A program made the position numbers and the translations under genes. The notes under the pieces are model-generated. The model saw nothing but the letters and a program-made list of their open reading frames with translations, did no database searches and was not told where the DNA came from. This document shows, one piece after another, positions 1 to 11,700 of a stretch of DNA of 64,000 bases; position 1 is the stretch's first letter, and every line of letters begins with the position of its first letter. The stretch is from Psococerastis gibbosa (Eukaryota; Arthropoda; Insecta; Psocodea; Psocidae), in contig OZ020485.1 of the NCBI GenBank assembly GCA_963971405.1, positions 5,828,001 through 5,892,000 on the forward strand, given 5' to 3'.

Positions 1-592
1 AGAAAAAGAGGAAAGCCTCTCTCATGGACGAACGCATCTTCTGATTAGGGGCATGATCTTAATTTCCCCACCCGACGGGTCAGGAGGCCGAATGGGGGCC
101 CAGGGGTCTCCCCCGGGAAGGGTTTTGAAAAAATTGGCCTGCAATTGTGGAGTTTTACACATTTTGATGCATATACTGTGCGTCTCGTAACGTATTCTAA
201 TAATTTTTAAGCTTTACAAGAATATTAGACCTACTGCAAGGAAGGGGGGCCCGGAGGGTCTCCCCCGGGGGAATTATTTTGAAAAAGAATAGACCCGAAA
301 TAGTGGAATTTACTTGGAAAGCAGTTATGTTTATATTGATGTGAGAATATTACAGCTAACAAGGGGGGCCCGGGGTCTCCCTCGGAGAATGTTTTGTAAA
401 AGATAGGCCTAAAATAGTTTGTCAGCAAAAAAATTACATCTGGCAGACGATAAATTTATTAATAAAACTGGAAACAGGGGGTCTCCCCGGAGAATTTTTT
501 AAAGAAATATCTGAAAAATGTGTTTTTTTCAAAATTTTGGTGGGGGTCCGGACCCCTCTGACCCCCTCCCCCTTGGCTACGCCACTGTACAT
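1..592. repeat. DNA-transposon arm with G/C-rich subterminal repeats
   Basis: At least four degenerate units of roughly 90-130 bp each hold a block like GGGGTCTCCCCCGG followed by an AT-rich stretch (near 100, 255, 375 and 480). The region ends at 592 with the reverse complement of CAGTGGCGTAGCCAAGG, a typical transposon terminus. A related array ends at 60953 with CATTGGCGTAAATAGG on the same side. I infer one end of an unclassified DNA transposon with subterminal tandem repeats, lying in an intron of the P450 gene. The other end is not in the window. Open frames here follow the repeat and are not genes. Confidence 0.5.
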
Positions 593-933
593 ATATAGGC
601 CGTGTGACCACGATTTGGAGAAGATGAAACACTATGTTTTTCCAACACAATTAAGCATGGCCAGCAATGTGTCTTACGAACGCTGTAGTTGGAAAGGGAG
701 TGCTGAAGGTGGATGGAGGAATTATTTGAAAAATTTTGTATGTTTGAGTTCGGTAGGTTATGTATCTTATAGTTGTGACAAGTAGTATAGGGGAAAACTA
801 ATAAGATAGCAATGACAACGTTTCCGCTAGATATACCGCAAGGTGGGTCTGTGTGCGTTTTATTTTCTAGATTTATATACCTGGGCAGGTCTGGTATCTA
901 TTCCATTATTCCGTCTTCTTTGATTTTTTCCAG

Positions 934-3900
934 GAAATTGAAACGAAAGAGCTGACAGCGAAGTATACCACTGATGTCATTTCAACGTGCGCCTTTGGTA
1001 TCCAGTCCAACTCACTCAACGACTCCAAGGCAATATTTCGTGAGTTTGGCAGAAAAGTGTTTGAAATGAACATTTGGCGCGCTTTAGAAGTCCGCTCGTT
1101 TTTCTTTATGCACGCTATGGCTAAAGCCATGAACGGTGTTTTCTTTCCGAAGGTAAGCCAATGTTTGATTATAGGTGAGTTTTCTCTTTCATAAACTTTG
1201 GTAACATTAGGCTAAGACTTGATATAATTTGTTACTGAACTGATATGAACTGCTTTAGCATACTCGAACGCGTGCAAACATTTAGCCTATGTAGTTATTC
1301 TGCGGCTGAACGCCGAAAAACGTAGACCAAATGCGATTATCAATGAAATGTAAATTGCATTTGTATTCTCGGAAAAATAACGCACACATTTTAGTCCACC
1401 TCTGATAATGTTATTTTTATTATTCAGCTAACTACTGACTTCTTCCGAGACGTATTTTGGGAAGCGCTGGTGACGAGGGAAAAAATGAATTTTGTGCGCA
1501 ACGATTTTATAGATGCACTTATTGTATTGAAAAATGACGCAAGAAAAAAACTAAATGAAACATCCAATAAGGATCTTTTCGGTAAGTTTCATAACGGGCT
1601 GAACACCATTTACATTGTCATCCTTGGTTTCATCGCCAAATCCTATGCACAATCAATCGGTAGATCATTGCTAATTGTGCATCATTGAAATAATGCATAT
1701 TTGGTTAGGGCTGCTCCTGTATGAGGCAAAGCAATTACAAAATAAAGCCAGATAGATCATTTTCTAAAGGCTGTTAGTTAATTTATTCAAAATTTAATAT
1801 TTAAGAGACAATTGGAGGGGGAATTGCTGTGGTATTCTGTGGGGAAAAGCCTTGCATGAAATATCTCATTAAATTATCAAATCCCTTGGGTGGGGTTTCC
1901 ACATACGTCAATGGTCAATGGTAAATATGGTTTTGACGTGGTAGCAGACATTTTTAGTATGTCTTTAATGTCTGCTAAAACGTCAATATCAAATTTACCA
2001 TTGACGTATGTGGAAACCCCGCATTGGCAGAAATGCTCCTCCCCTGCATTTTCCTATACCGTACCGTATGATATGTACCAGTCCGATTTAATTATTGAAC
2101 TTGATTGGTGCAAAAAGCGGTTTTATGAGTGCGTCCGGAGGAAAAGTGTTTGTGACCAATCGGTGTTAGTGACGGCCACATATCATACATCAAAATATAG
2201 ATGAGTATTTCTTCTAAAGAACGTGACATTTTGTATAGCTCTACAATGGATGTTTCCCGTAAAATTCGTCTTTGTACAAAAAACACGTAGTGGGGGTCCC
2301 ATGGCCGTGCCCAGGGGGATAGTCCATGGGGTCCGGACCCCCCCCCCCCCGAAATAAATTTTTGTATGTAAACCTGTATGGTTTGAAGAATGTATCCATT
2401 AATTCATTGATAAATTACGTTAAAAAATCAAAACCTGGGCACGGCCTTGGGGGGTCCCCAATTTTATCTTTAGGTGTGTAGGCCTGCGCATTCAGAATTT
2501 AATACCCAATTTAGTTTTGTTGTCTGTCACAAAGAAATGTAATTACTTACCGTTGCTTGTTATTCAGAATTCGACGGAGATAAGCTAGTTGCTCAGTCAG
2601 CCCTGTTCTTTGTTGCTGGGTTCGAAACTTCTGCAACTACCATCAGCAATTGTTTGACCGAGCTTTCCATGGCGCCTGAGATACAAGACAAACTTCGGGA
2701 AGAAATTCTCCAGCGTATGGAAGAAAACAATGGGGAAATATCCTATGAGGCGCTTTTTGAAATGAAATACTTGGATAAAGTAGTTTCAGGTAAGTTGCAA
2801 AATAAAATAAAAGAACCGGCCCGAGTTTACTCGAACATGCTTTCCAATTTATCGATTAGTAGAGAGAGAAAATAATTAATTTCATGGTAAATAATTTTTC
2901 TATGGTTAAATATCGCGGCGGATATCACGAGGGGGGGGGGGGGGCGTCGTCCACTTGACGTCACTGAAGGTGACGTAAATTCTAGATGGGTCAGACCAAC
3001 ACATTACCACACAGCAAAAATGGCAGGTCACGCAATGCATTTGAGCGTGAATTTGCTTCATTTTTTTTGCACAAAATCCAATTGTTTTTTGGGAAAGCAA
3101 ACTGTCCTGTTTCGTTACGCAATTTAACACCTAAAACAAGCCTGAAGTTAGAAATCATCGGTAGAAAGGTTTCGCAGAAAAATTATTTTTTATTTTTGAG
3201 AAATATTTTTTTAGACGTTTTTTGGAGTTTTTTGAGAATACCCCCCCCCCCCCCAAATTGAGTTAGCCCAAAAAAAAATGGTCTCGAGGCATGATTTTTA
3301 TAAATCTACATGCCAAATTGCATTTAAATCCACCGAGTAGTTTGTCCGGAAATCAATGAACAGACAGACAGACATTTCGTAAAAACCACTTTTTTGGGGT
3401 TCCTGGTACCTCAAAACGTGTAAATCCGTTGAAATCTCGGAATCGAAAATTTCGACCATCACAAAGCTTTCCTTATACTACGTATAAATTGGAAAGCAAT
3501 GAATTAAATTAAATTGATTTTTCCTCCAATTATTAATTATTACTAAGTTCCTGTATGAAACGGCCATTTCAATATAACCTTGGACACCGTTCACTCAAAG
3601 ATACTGTATAGTAGGTTTATATTTATTTTGCGTTGACTGCTTACACTGGGAATGAGAGTTCCTTCTGTGGGCCTATTATGGCGATTAGTATTAATAACTT
3701 AGGTACTCTTGGGTTTTAAAATGTAAACAAAGCAATTTTTAATTACACTTGCCATTGTAAAATTATCTTGTCTACATTTTTAATCCCAGGTTAAGATTAA
3801 AAATAATCACCACAGTAGGCCTGCATCTTTACCAAATTCCAATGACCCAAGTGTCGTTTATTATGTAGGGTGGGTTGCAATATTGACCATGTCAGACAAA

Positions 3901-5804
3901 TATTTTTCAGATTTACTGGCCATTTTTGTAAGCAACAACTTTCGATGAATGTTTATTAGTAATTGTAAACCTTTATAATGATTATTAGGTACTATACTTT
4001 CAATAGTCGCCCACCGAAAAATTCTTGACAATATAGCTTTAAAAATCTAGTTACCGTATATTATCAAGTTCCTTTTAGAAAAATTTAATAGAAATGCATA
4101 ACCAACCTATAAATATGAATCACTGCCATCATATTCATTTGAATATGGAAATTTAAGCAGAAAAGGTATAGAGACTAGTAGTAGTATGGTTTGATACAGT
4201 CCCAGGCCACGGTGTGGGCCCATAGGACTCCAGTGGACCTCCTGATTATAGTGGATTCCGAACCACTTGGGAAACACAGTGAAGTCACACGATTAGTTCG
4301 GAGGTGACCAGGACAAGTCCTACCATGTTTCCCTACCGGCACTGTGCACATGACCAATTTATCTGCAGCTTTGAACCTGCTCTGGTCCGCTGGATTCAAC
4401 TTGGTATGGCGGCCGGCGTATAGAGACTAAGAGCAACCATGAAACTATCAGTCAATGGTATAATGACTGCCTGGACACCAAACTTTTTCATAAAATAATA
4501 TCGGAAATTGAAGCAGTGACATAGTGTATTTTATTTTATTTTAGAAACCTTACGTAAATACCCACCTATGCCCTTTATTGACCGCCTGTGCACCAAAGAC
4601 TACAAGATTCCTGACTCTGATGTAATTATCAAGAAGGGCACTCCTGTTTTCGTATCACTATTTGGAGGACTACATTATGACCCCCAGCATTGGCCAGAAC
4701 CTGAGAAATTTGACCCTGAGAGGTTCAGCGAAGAAAACAAAGCGACTAGGCATCCGTTTGCGTATATTCCCTTTGGTGAAGGTCCTCACATTTGTATTGG
4801 TAAGTGTATCTATTTTATCGTACCTAGAAGCGGGTTGGAGGAGCTGCGTAGCTGTAGGCTTAGGCTATGTTCGTTTGAGTAAAAATTGCCTTTCCATTTT
4901 CGTATACCCTGCATGCAATTCCTAAAAACGGCATTCAGATATTTCTCTACTAAATTAAAAAGATTAAGAAAACAAAAATTACAAATATTTAAATTTCATG
5001 GTAATTATGGTAAAATAGGGAAAATAGCACACCAATAATGTAGATGTATGCCATTGCCCTTTATAGCTAACATTAAAATCCGAAATTTCTCTGTTTCTCT
5101 GAAATTGCGCTCTAAATGTTGCCATTTTCTGATCTTTACAATGAAAATTCTATCACATGCAATTCAATATATTCATATTTCATACTTTGGCCTTTACAAT
5201 CGACATAAATCTGGTGTGCCAAAACTGCAGAGGCAAAGAGGTCTGAACAGCAATTTCTATAGCATGTCCATTGGGACGAATGCATTAAATACCTGTATAA
5301 TAGAATTGGATTGCATAAATCCAGTAAAGGGCTTGCTCTATACAAAGTAGTTTTGCAGACTAAAGAAGGTTTAGTTTAGAGTCCCCAGCTCTTCACTTGA
5401 ATTATGCTTGTCCATGAGCATATAGGCTTCCATATAGGAATTAACTCCCTGAATTTCTGGTGCCACTTTTTTCGAACAATGACTGGTCTCTAGATGAGGA
5501 TAGCATGCCTCGAAAATCAAGAGATAACTGTTCAGATAAATTGTTTTAAAAAAAGTGGTGATAAAAATTCCGGATACGCTGAGTAAATCTTTGAAATGAA
5601 ACGCTCACCATTGTTAATTTACTCGTTACCTTGTCTTTTCCAGGGATGCGATTTGGATTGATGAGCATAAAAACAGCAATAACTCGGATTTGTGCAAAGT
5701 ATCGCGTAACACCATCTAATATCGAAATGCCTCTCAAAATGGATAAACGAGCAATTATTATCACAGTTGAAGGAGGTGTTAACCTAAAATTCACACCTGC
5801 TTGA
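934..5804 (+). CDS. Cytochrome P450, CYP6-like (clan 3), 3' part of gene
   Basis: Haem-thiolate monooxygenase, expected at the endoplasmic reticulum and acting on xenobiotics or endogenous lipids. Five exons with GT-AG introns and consistent phases: 934-1152, 1428-1581, 2568-2789, 4545-4799, 5644-5804 (stop TGA 5802-5804). They encode 336 residues. The family is usually about 500, so about 165 N-terminal residues (membrane anchor, helix C WxxxR) are upstream of the window; no such exon is visible in 1-933. Motifs in order: AKYTTDVISTCAFG (CYP6-type); I-helix AGFETS in exon 3; K-helix ETLR at the start of exon 4; FDPERF; haem loop FGEGPHICIG with the Cys ligand, split by the last intron after the codon for the second Ile. 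The consensus Arg before Cys in FxxGxRxCxG is His here. No stop or frameshift is seen. Introns carry MITEs and dispersed repeats. Family assignment is firm; the subfamily is not. Confidence 0.95.
1888..2024. mobile_element. Palindromic MITE, copy A
   Basis: About 137 bp in P450 intron 2 that folds on itself from end to end: GGGGTTTCCACATACG at the left, its complement CGTATGTGGAAACCCC at the right. The inner block GACGTGGTAGCAGACAT lies near the loop. Same family as the copies at 9124, 12392, 22346, 26799, 47066, 54592 and 59455. The terminal bases have diverged, so no clear duplication remains at this copy. Confidence 0.75.
2288..2462. repeat. Short inverted-repeat element with GGCCGTGCCCAGG ends
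   Basis: Left GGGGGTCCCATGGCCGTGCC and right GGGCACGGCCTTGGGGGGTC are inverted copies about 130 bp apart around an AT-rich centre, with a 13-C run after the left arm. A related half (CCTGGGAACGGCCTTGGGG) lies at about 10920. It is probably a small non-autonomous DNA element in P450 intron 2. No duplication was identified. Confidence 0.45.
2808..3502 (-). repeat. Dispersed repeat family R, copy 1
   Basis: Ends are AAAAGAACCGG...TGCTTTCCAATTTAT at the left and CGTATAAATTGGAAAGCA at the right, so GCTTTCCAATTTAT is a terminal inverted repeat. The body holds the family landmarks GGTTTCGCAGAAAAATTATT, a CAGACAGACAGACA microsatellite and ACTACGTATAAATTGG. Other copies are at about 28830, 46060, 49290, 52541 and 57383. 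It has no coding capacity and its class is unknown. It starts only about 20 bp after the exon 3 donor of the P450. Confidence 0.7.
3667..3824. mobile_element. Palindromic MITE of the GGGCCTACTATGG family, copy 1
   Basis: GGGCCTATTATGGCGATTA at the left is inverted at the right as TAATCACCACAGTAGGCC. The centre shares TTTTAATCCCAGGTTAAGAT with a second copy at 23602-23751. It is in P450 intron 3. Non-autonomous, class uncertain. Confidence 0.6.
4175..4430. repeat. Dispersed repeat, copy 1 of 2
   Basis: Shares more than 150 bp of recognisable sequence with 52170-52410, including GGACCTCCTGATTATAGTGG and TCACACGATTA. The reverse strand has GTGGTTCGGAATCC, somewhat like a pol III B box, so a SINE origin is possible but weak. 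It is in P450 intron 3. Confidence 0.45.
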
Positions 5805-6014
5805 TGGTTCTGACTAATTACTCATTTCCAACTCACATGAAGGTTATGAAGGCGATGAAGGTAGGCCTGCATAACATATAGCATGGTCTCAACCATCCAA
5901 GATAACCTACCTATCCAAATGCTTTGTAAAGTGCTACCATTACTTGCTCTACCCGAAAGCGCACGGGATGGATGAAGCATATACAGTATATGCCCAAAGA
6001 AACTGGCATGGATA

Positions 6015-6490
6015 GTTACAACTTTACTTTACCCATTGTTTATGCCTGCAAGAAAATGCATTTTTGAACACTCTCCAATATTTTTAGCCTGCAAACTATT
6101 CAATTCCCTTCCAATAGAGATAAAGGTTCTCCACTCAAGTAAGCAGCACTTTTTAAATTCATCTAAAAATTTTATAAATAAAGCTGACAATAAACATTTA
6201 CTTCAAATATTTCAGAATTCTTCATAGATCTCTTCTCAAATAACTTTGTGCCCATCGAACCTATAGAGACTACAAGTTTAATTGAATTTATTTTTATTTT
6301 TTATTCTACTCAATTTTATACTTTTTGGATTGTAAGTTAAAATAGTAATAATAATAATAATGTTAAATTATGTATTGTGCTTAACTTTTGACCCCAGCGT
6401 GACAAGTCATTTTTGTACTTAGTGCTGGGGATTTATGCTTCGATTTTTAATGATTGTTCAATTATATATATACTTACTTACTTACTTATT
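6015..6490 (+). mobile_element. LINE 3' end, 5'-truncated
   Basis: A 63-codon open frame (6036-6227) reads like the end of a non-LTR reverse transcriptase, with KLFNSLPIEIK matching the usual (Y/L)NSLP(x)xIK motif. It is followed by an AT-rich 3' UTR and an ACTT microsatellite tail near 6471-6490. It lies just downstream of the P450 stop and may supply its downstream AATAAA sequences. Clade undetermined. Confidence 0.6.
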
Positions 6491-6963
6491 GGTCGAACAA
6501 ACACTGTAAAAAACTTGTTAATATATTACCTAGAAACTAGAAGTTTTCACTAAGTAACACCACATCAAAACTGTGCTGTGCCATAAATTGAGCTATTACC
6601 AACCAGAATCCAAAAATGAGACAAACATCTTACCATCTGTCATAAGTGATTGTAACTCCCGTTCTCGGCCATTTGACGCTGTGCCGCATAGTAGCCTACA
6701 GCTTTGTTATTGTCTTGTATGGATTATTGATAAAATCCAAGTTTGGCTGCTTATTATAACCACATAGGCCTATATGAACAGATTTCAGACAAAGTCGGAG
6801 TATACTATTTTTTTTATCTATTGGTAAAGGTTTAATGGCAATGGTGTAATATTATTTAACAAGGGATTAGTTCGACTTGCCTGTTGTATTAGTTGTCATT
6901 AGAGTCGGGGGAATTAGGGTGGAGCCCGTATCACGGGAAGGGGGTGGAGTTTCTGGGGTGGGT

Positions 6964-7218
6964 AAAGTAAAGTAAATTCGTGTCGGGGTGGTACTACCCG
7001 TGGTACAGGAGTTTTCAGGTTGCATCAACAGCCTCCTGTTTAACCTATCGACAGTCAGGGAAGACTGCCGGGACCGCCGGCTTTACATGCCCTCCGAAGC
7101 ATGGTAGTCAGAAGATAAATAATTGTACCACTAGAACATTTTGGCATTCGGGTGGGACTCGAACCAGTCACCTTCTGGATGATAGTCCGAGTCGTTACCT
7201 CTACGCCATTCTGACTAC
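6964..7218 (-). mobile_element. tRNA-derived SINE, family B, copy 1
   Basis: On the minus strand it starts with a tRNA-like head holding an A box (TGGCGTAGAGGTAACG) and a perfect B box (GGTTCGAGTCC). A central domain follows (CCATGCTTCGGAGGGCATGT) and a short unique tail. It is flanked by exact 11-bp duplications CTGGGGTGGGT at 6953-6963 and 7219-7229, showing retrotransposition. The second copy is at 28482-28740. The central domain is shared with SINE family A. Confidence 0.85.
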
Positions 7219-7229
7219 CTGGGGTGGGT

Positions 7230-8451
7230 GCTATCCCTATCATCAGGCTTAGTCCTGAGTATGACTTTTGGCGAGGACCAACGAGGGCGAATGGTTAGAT
7301 AGCTTGCATTTCAATGGGGAGAACGATGCTTCGAATTTTCAACAAGGATCGGATTTTACTCTATTACTTATTCAGAGTACAAATAGTAGAATACAAGAGC
7401 AGTGAGTCAACCGTCCAGAAACCATGAGTCGTTCTGAGGACTACGCCTGATGATGGCAGTAGCAGTTGCACCCACTCCCGAACGTCGCCCCCTTCTCCTT
7501 CTCTGCCCTAAATGTTCGATGCTTTTGTAGGGCCATATTGTATTGCTAATTCTTTAATTTGCTATGACACTAATGAAGCCTGTCTACTTTGAAAAGTCGT
7601 TTGGATGAGGTTATTTGTTTAATAGCCTAATCTATTGACTTAAAAAACTAATGTTTGAAATTAGCCTGTACGATTTGTTTGATTCGCAAGAAGTACGATA
7701 TGGAACTACCTATTAAAAAGTAGTTAAGCATACAGCACATAAGTTAATGGAAAAATTTTACTCTTAGTTTTCCGACAGAACTCAAGCTAACATGGTTCAA
7801 AAACAATTCAGGCAGGTAACCTTAGTAGTAAGTCAGCGTTTGACAGGTAGAACCCTTTCTCATTCCTTTATGGTTTTCTCGTTGACCTTTGTGCATGGAT
7901 TAAGTATTGATTAAGATAGAAAATGTATAGGAAAGACTATAGTGGCACTTTATTAACTGGTAAAACTTGCCGGTAACTTACTTGACAAGACAGGTCACAT
8001 TCTTAAATCCCTGACCTGTCCTTCAATGTGAGTGATTTCAACTTAAAATACAGTCGCTTGAATTTGTCTGAGCAAAAAACTCAGTCAGCAACATATGATC
8101 TACGTAGCCTATATGCAAAGCTATTGACCCACTGAAATTGCATGCTTCACATAGTATTTACAGTGTATTGACGACATGGGACATTCGCTTATAATTAAAG
8201 TTGACTCAGTTATTCCACTGCCAGTATTGAAACTTTCTCTTTTAAAAAGTTTATAAAGAGGAAAAGTTTTACTAAAAACAGCATGCCATTAAGCTAGTTC
8301 TTATTTGATAGAATTCACGTCGTTAGGTCGCACGCTTACCCAACTTATTTATGTTGGACAAAATAGAGTCCCATAGGCTTACTATGGTACTGTAGCACAT
8401 GTGTATATAGCCTCAGTGAAGCGAAGAATCTTATAGCCTGTAGGCTATAGG
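7230..8451. other. Intergenic, no feature seen
   Basis: AT-rich sequence between the P450 and odorant-receptor genes. I see no credible exon, RNA gene or repeat with recognisable ends. Confidence 0.5.
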
Positions 8452-8643
8452 CTATAAAAGACTACTGGGTTCCCGGGTACAGTACCTACAATATCCAGAA
8501 GTATGCTGTTTTGAGACGTTTATTTTTAAGTTAAACATGCCTATAGGTTATAGCCTATAAAGGACTACTAGGTTCCCGGGTACAGTACCTACAATATCCA
8601 GAAGTATGCTGTTTTGCGACGTTTATTTTTAAGTTAAACATGC
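8452..8643 (+). promoter_or_regulatory. Tandem duplication with TATA-like boxes upstream of the odorant receptor
   Basis: Two near-identical units of about 89 bp, period 103 bp (8452-8540 and 8555-8643), each start with a TATA-like box: TATAAAAG at 8453-8460 and TATAAAGG at 8556-8563. Each contains TTCCCGGGTACAGTACCTAC. The start codon is at 8725, so these lie 272 and 169 bp upstream of it. A promoter role is inferred from position and motif only. Confidence 0.4.
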
Positions 8644-8666
8644 ATGTTTAACTTAAAAATAAACGT
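8619..8666. repeat. 48-bp perfect palindrome
   Basis: Perfect 24-bp arms centred between 8642 and 8643 on ATGCAT; the left arm begins ACGTTTATTTTTAAG. The left half is the end of the second tandem unit, so the right half looks like an inverted copy of it. It ends 58 bp before the odorant-receptor start codon. Confidence 0.85.
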
Positions 8667-8724
8667 GCATGGTAACCTTGTATTATAAATAATTAATAAA
8701 ATTGCTTACAGCCTCCGCCGCTTC

Positions 8725-11700
8725 ATGATTGACAAATTTAACCGTTTGAAAACTTTCAGCTATTTTATAAACATAGCTGGATTATATTTTAATTTGGATC
8801 CAAACAGCCATTTAAGACACTATAGCATATCAATTCTCATCTATTGCCTGCTGGTTAATGTTGTTATTTTAATTGCGTTTGGTACGTATGAAATTCATTA
8901 AATTTAATTTCATACATGTACCGGTACATGAATGTGTGACCTAGACAGGAATACGACAGCACTTTGTTATGACTGCTTACTACCGCAATAACCAGCAGAA
9001 CTACATACTATTGTGTATACATATACTTAATGTAGGCCCTACATGCTTTTTAGCCAGTTACAATAGACCTACTGTATTAGGTATATATTTTGTCAAATCA
9101 GATTTTTCTAGATGCTATGTTTGAAGGCTATTCCACCAACCTCGTTTTTCATAATGCATGTGCATGACGTGGTAGCAGACATCATTAATAAGTCTCTACC
9201 ATATTATAACTTAATTTATAATAGATAAGTTAAGTATCTACATTATAGTCTCCTTAAAATATGGCAGAGACTTATTATTAATGATGTCTGCTACCACGTC
9301 ATGCACATGCATTATGAAAAACGAGGTCGGTGGAATAGCCGCTTAAAGTACCTAGCAAAGCGTCGTTTAAACTTAAATTCAAAATTGAGTAACACAGGAT
9401 AACCTACAAGCCACCACAACACCCCAGACCAAGACATACAACCTATACAGCAACCTACTAGTATATCTGTAGGCCTATGTATTGTTCGGGAAGTTAGCCT
9501 ACGTTCCAATATTTGACTTAGGCCTATATCGTATATTTTTATAGTCGTGTATGCGTGAACATTAATAGTCACTTCCTAAATGCCTATAGTTGTATATGTG
9601 CAACTCTGAACTCACCATTTGATTATACAGTATATGGATCCATTTGAGGAGCATGCATGCCAAAGGCAATTTGTCACTTGAAACTAACTGTAAATAATAA
9701 TAATAATAATAAATGTATTTCGTTTCTTCAATATTACATATACAGTGATATAATGAAGTAGGGGTGGCCCAAAGGATTTCTCCCGTGCTGGGGCCCCCTT
9801 AATACTAATAACTAAGCTAAAACTAAACTAAACTAATACTAAAACTTTATCGATAATAATTAATTTTATGTAGACTCTAAGTAACATCACTAAGTAAGTA
9901 AATAAGTAAGATCATATACTAAGATGAAATAATATAAATGTTTATCACTCTGTTGAATCCGGGGTTGTTATGCTAGCGCGCTATTGCTGGAAGATTTGTT
10001 AGTTGATTATGGGACAGATGAAAACTAATTTTACTAACGAATTTTTTTTTTTTTGGTCGTAGATTTTTTATGAACTCAGGAAGGCTGTTATAGAATGGAA
10101 CTGATAGGTAAATGTGCGAATGTTTGAAAAGGGTAGTGTTATGATTGGGGATCTGAAGGTTGCGACCAACACCAAGTCTTGTGCCACAGTCATGTTGAAT
10201 TAAGTCTGATTGGTTGTTTGCGTCTAGTAATTGTTTGTACCTGTATAAACAAAGCTGTCTTGCGTAAGTGATTGTGGTAAATGCAGGAGAGATAAAAAAA
10301 CTTCTAAAATCTAATAAACTTCTACATTTTGGGGTGTAATAAGTTAAGAATTAATATTCTCTGATAATATAGGGATCGCATTAGAGTTTTTATTAGGCTA
10401 CATTATTTGTAGAAGTCAATGCGACAATTCCAGTGATACCACCAACTCAAGAAGAATTATTTCTTTGTTGCAAATCGCCTTTTACACATATACATGCTCC
10501 TCACTTCTCAGGCTAGTTGACGGTTTTGGTGCTTCCTCATCAACATTTCTTGTTTTTTAGTTGAAGAATTGTATTGCGTTGTGCTGAGGGACATGCCGTT
10601 TTTTCTTGCATTCTTTCTTACCTTTTGCTCAATGTGCTATTTGTGGTCTTGGGTGAAGAGCACGTACTTACTCATTTATAGGGACAAAGTCACACGAGTA
10701 TTTACCGAATGGAGAAACCTTAACTGCCAACTCTGGCCCGAGCTACGAGAGGTAGGTAGGCCTATATATGTGAATGGTGGGGAATATAGCCTGGGGTCAT
10801 GGTGGTGAATCGGGTGAAAACCTCGGCGTGCGAAGGTAGCACTCAACTATTAAAATTAACACTAAAACTATAGTAAAAGTATAATTTCGAATAACTCTCC
10901 CCCCCCCCTCCTCACAGAATTCCTGGGAACGGCCTTGGGGCTTAGAACTATACGAATGCTAAATGTAAGTTTTGACCCGATTCACCACCATGACCCGATT
11001 TACTTACCACCATTCACGCGGTATAGGTTAGGCCTATACCAGGGGACCCAATCAAGATATTGTACGAATTATGTTGGTTGTGCTCTGTAAAGAAGGTGCA
11101 TAGCCTAACTCCTAACATGGAAATACGCACCAACATATATATAGTATGGACCATTGATTACATACAGTGAGGTAGGCTACATGAGTACCATATATCCATT
11201 GGAATAAATTATTGTAGCCTGGAAAACAGAATCAGTGCATATGAAATGGCTACATTTTCTGGCCATGCTTCGGAGGGCATGTAAAGCAGGCGGTCCCGGG
11301 CCTACCTAGTTGAGTGTAAGAGCCCTAACCCTAACTCCGCTAGGTAGTCTTGGTAATAGAAACAATAAAAAGTCCTTATTTATTTATTTATCGTGCCCCT
11401 ATAGTAGCCTACTCAGGCGGTCCTGATGCGAATGGATACAGAAGCCGATGCTGCTGCTGACGGTTAAGAAACGGAACCTACACATATTTCGGCCATGTGA
11501 GGAGCGAAAAGTATCGCCTTCTGCGTGTAATAATCCAAGGGAAGATAGAAGGACTGAGGGCTCCCGGTGGAAGAAGAACATCCTGGCTGAAAAGCCTGAG
11601 ACAGTGGCTTGGCATCAAGAGCAAAACTTCCTTTTTCAGAGCAGTAGTCTGCAAAGTCCGAATTGCCATGATGATCGCCAAACATTTAAATAATTAAGAA

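Noticed and set aside
231-650. Short open frames rich in Gly/Pro in the first 650 bases
   Set aside because: They follow G/C-rich subterminal repeats of a transposon and vary with each unit.
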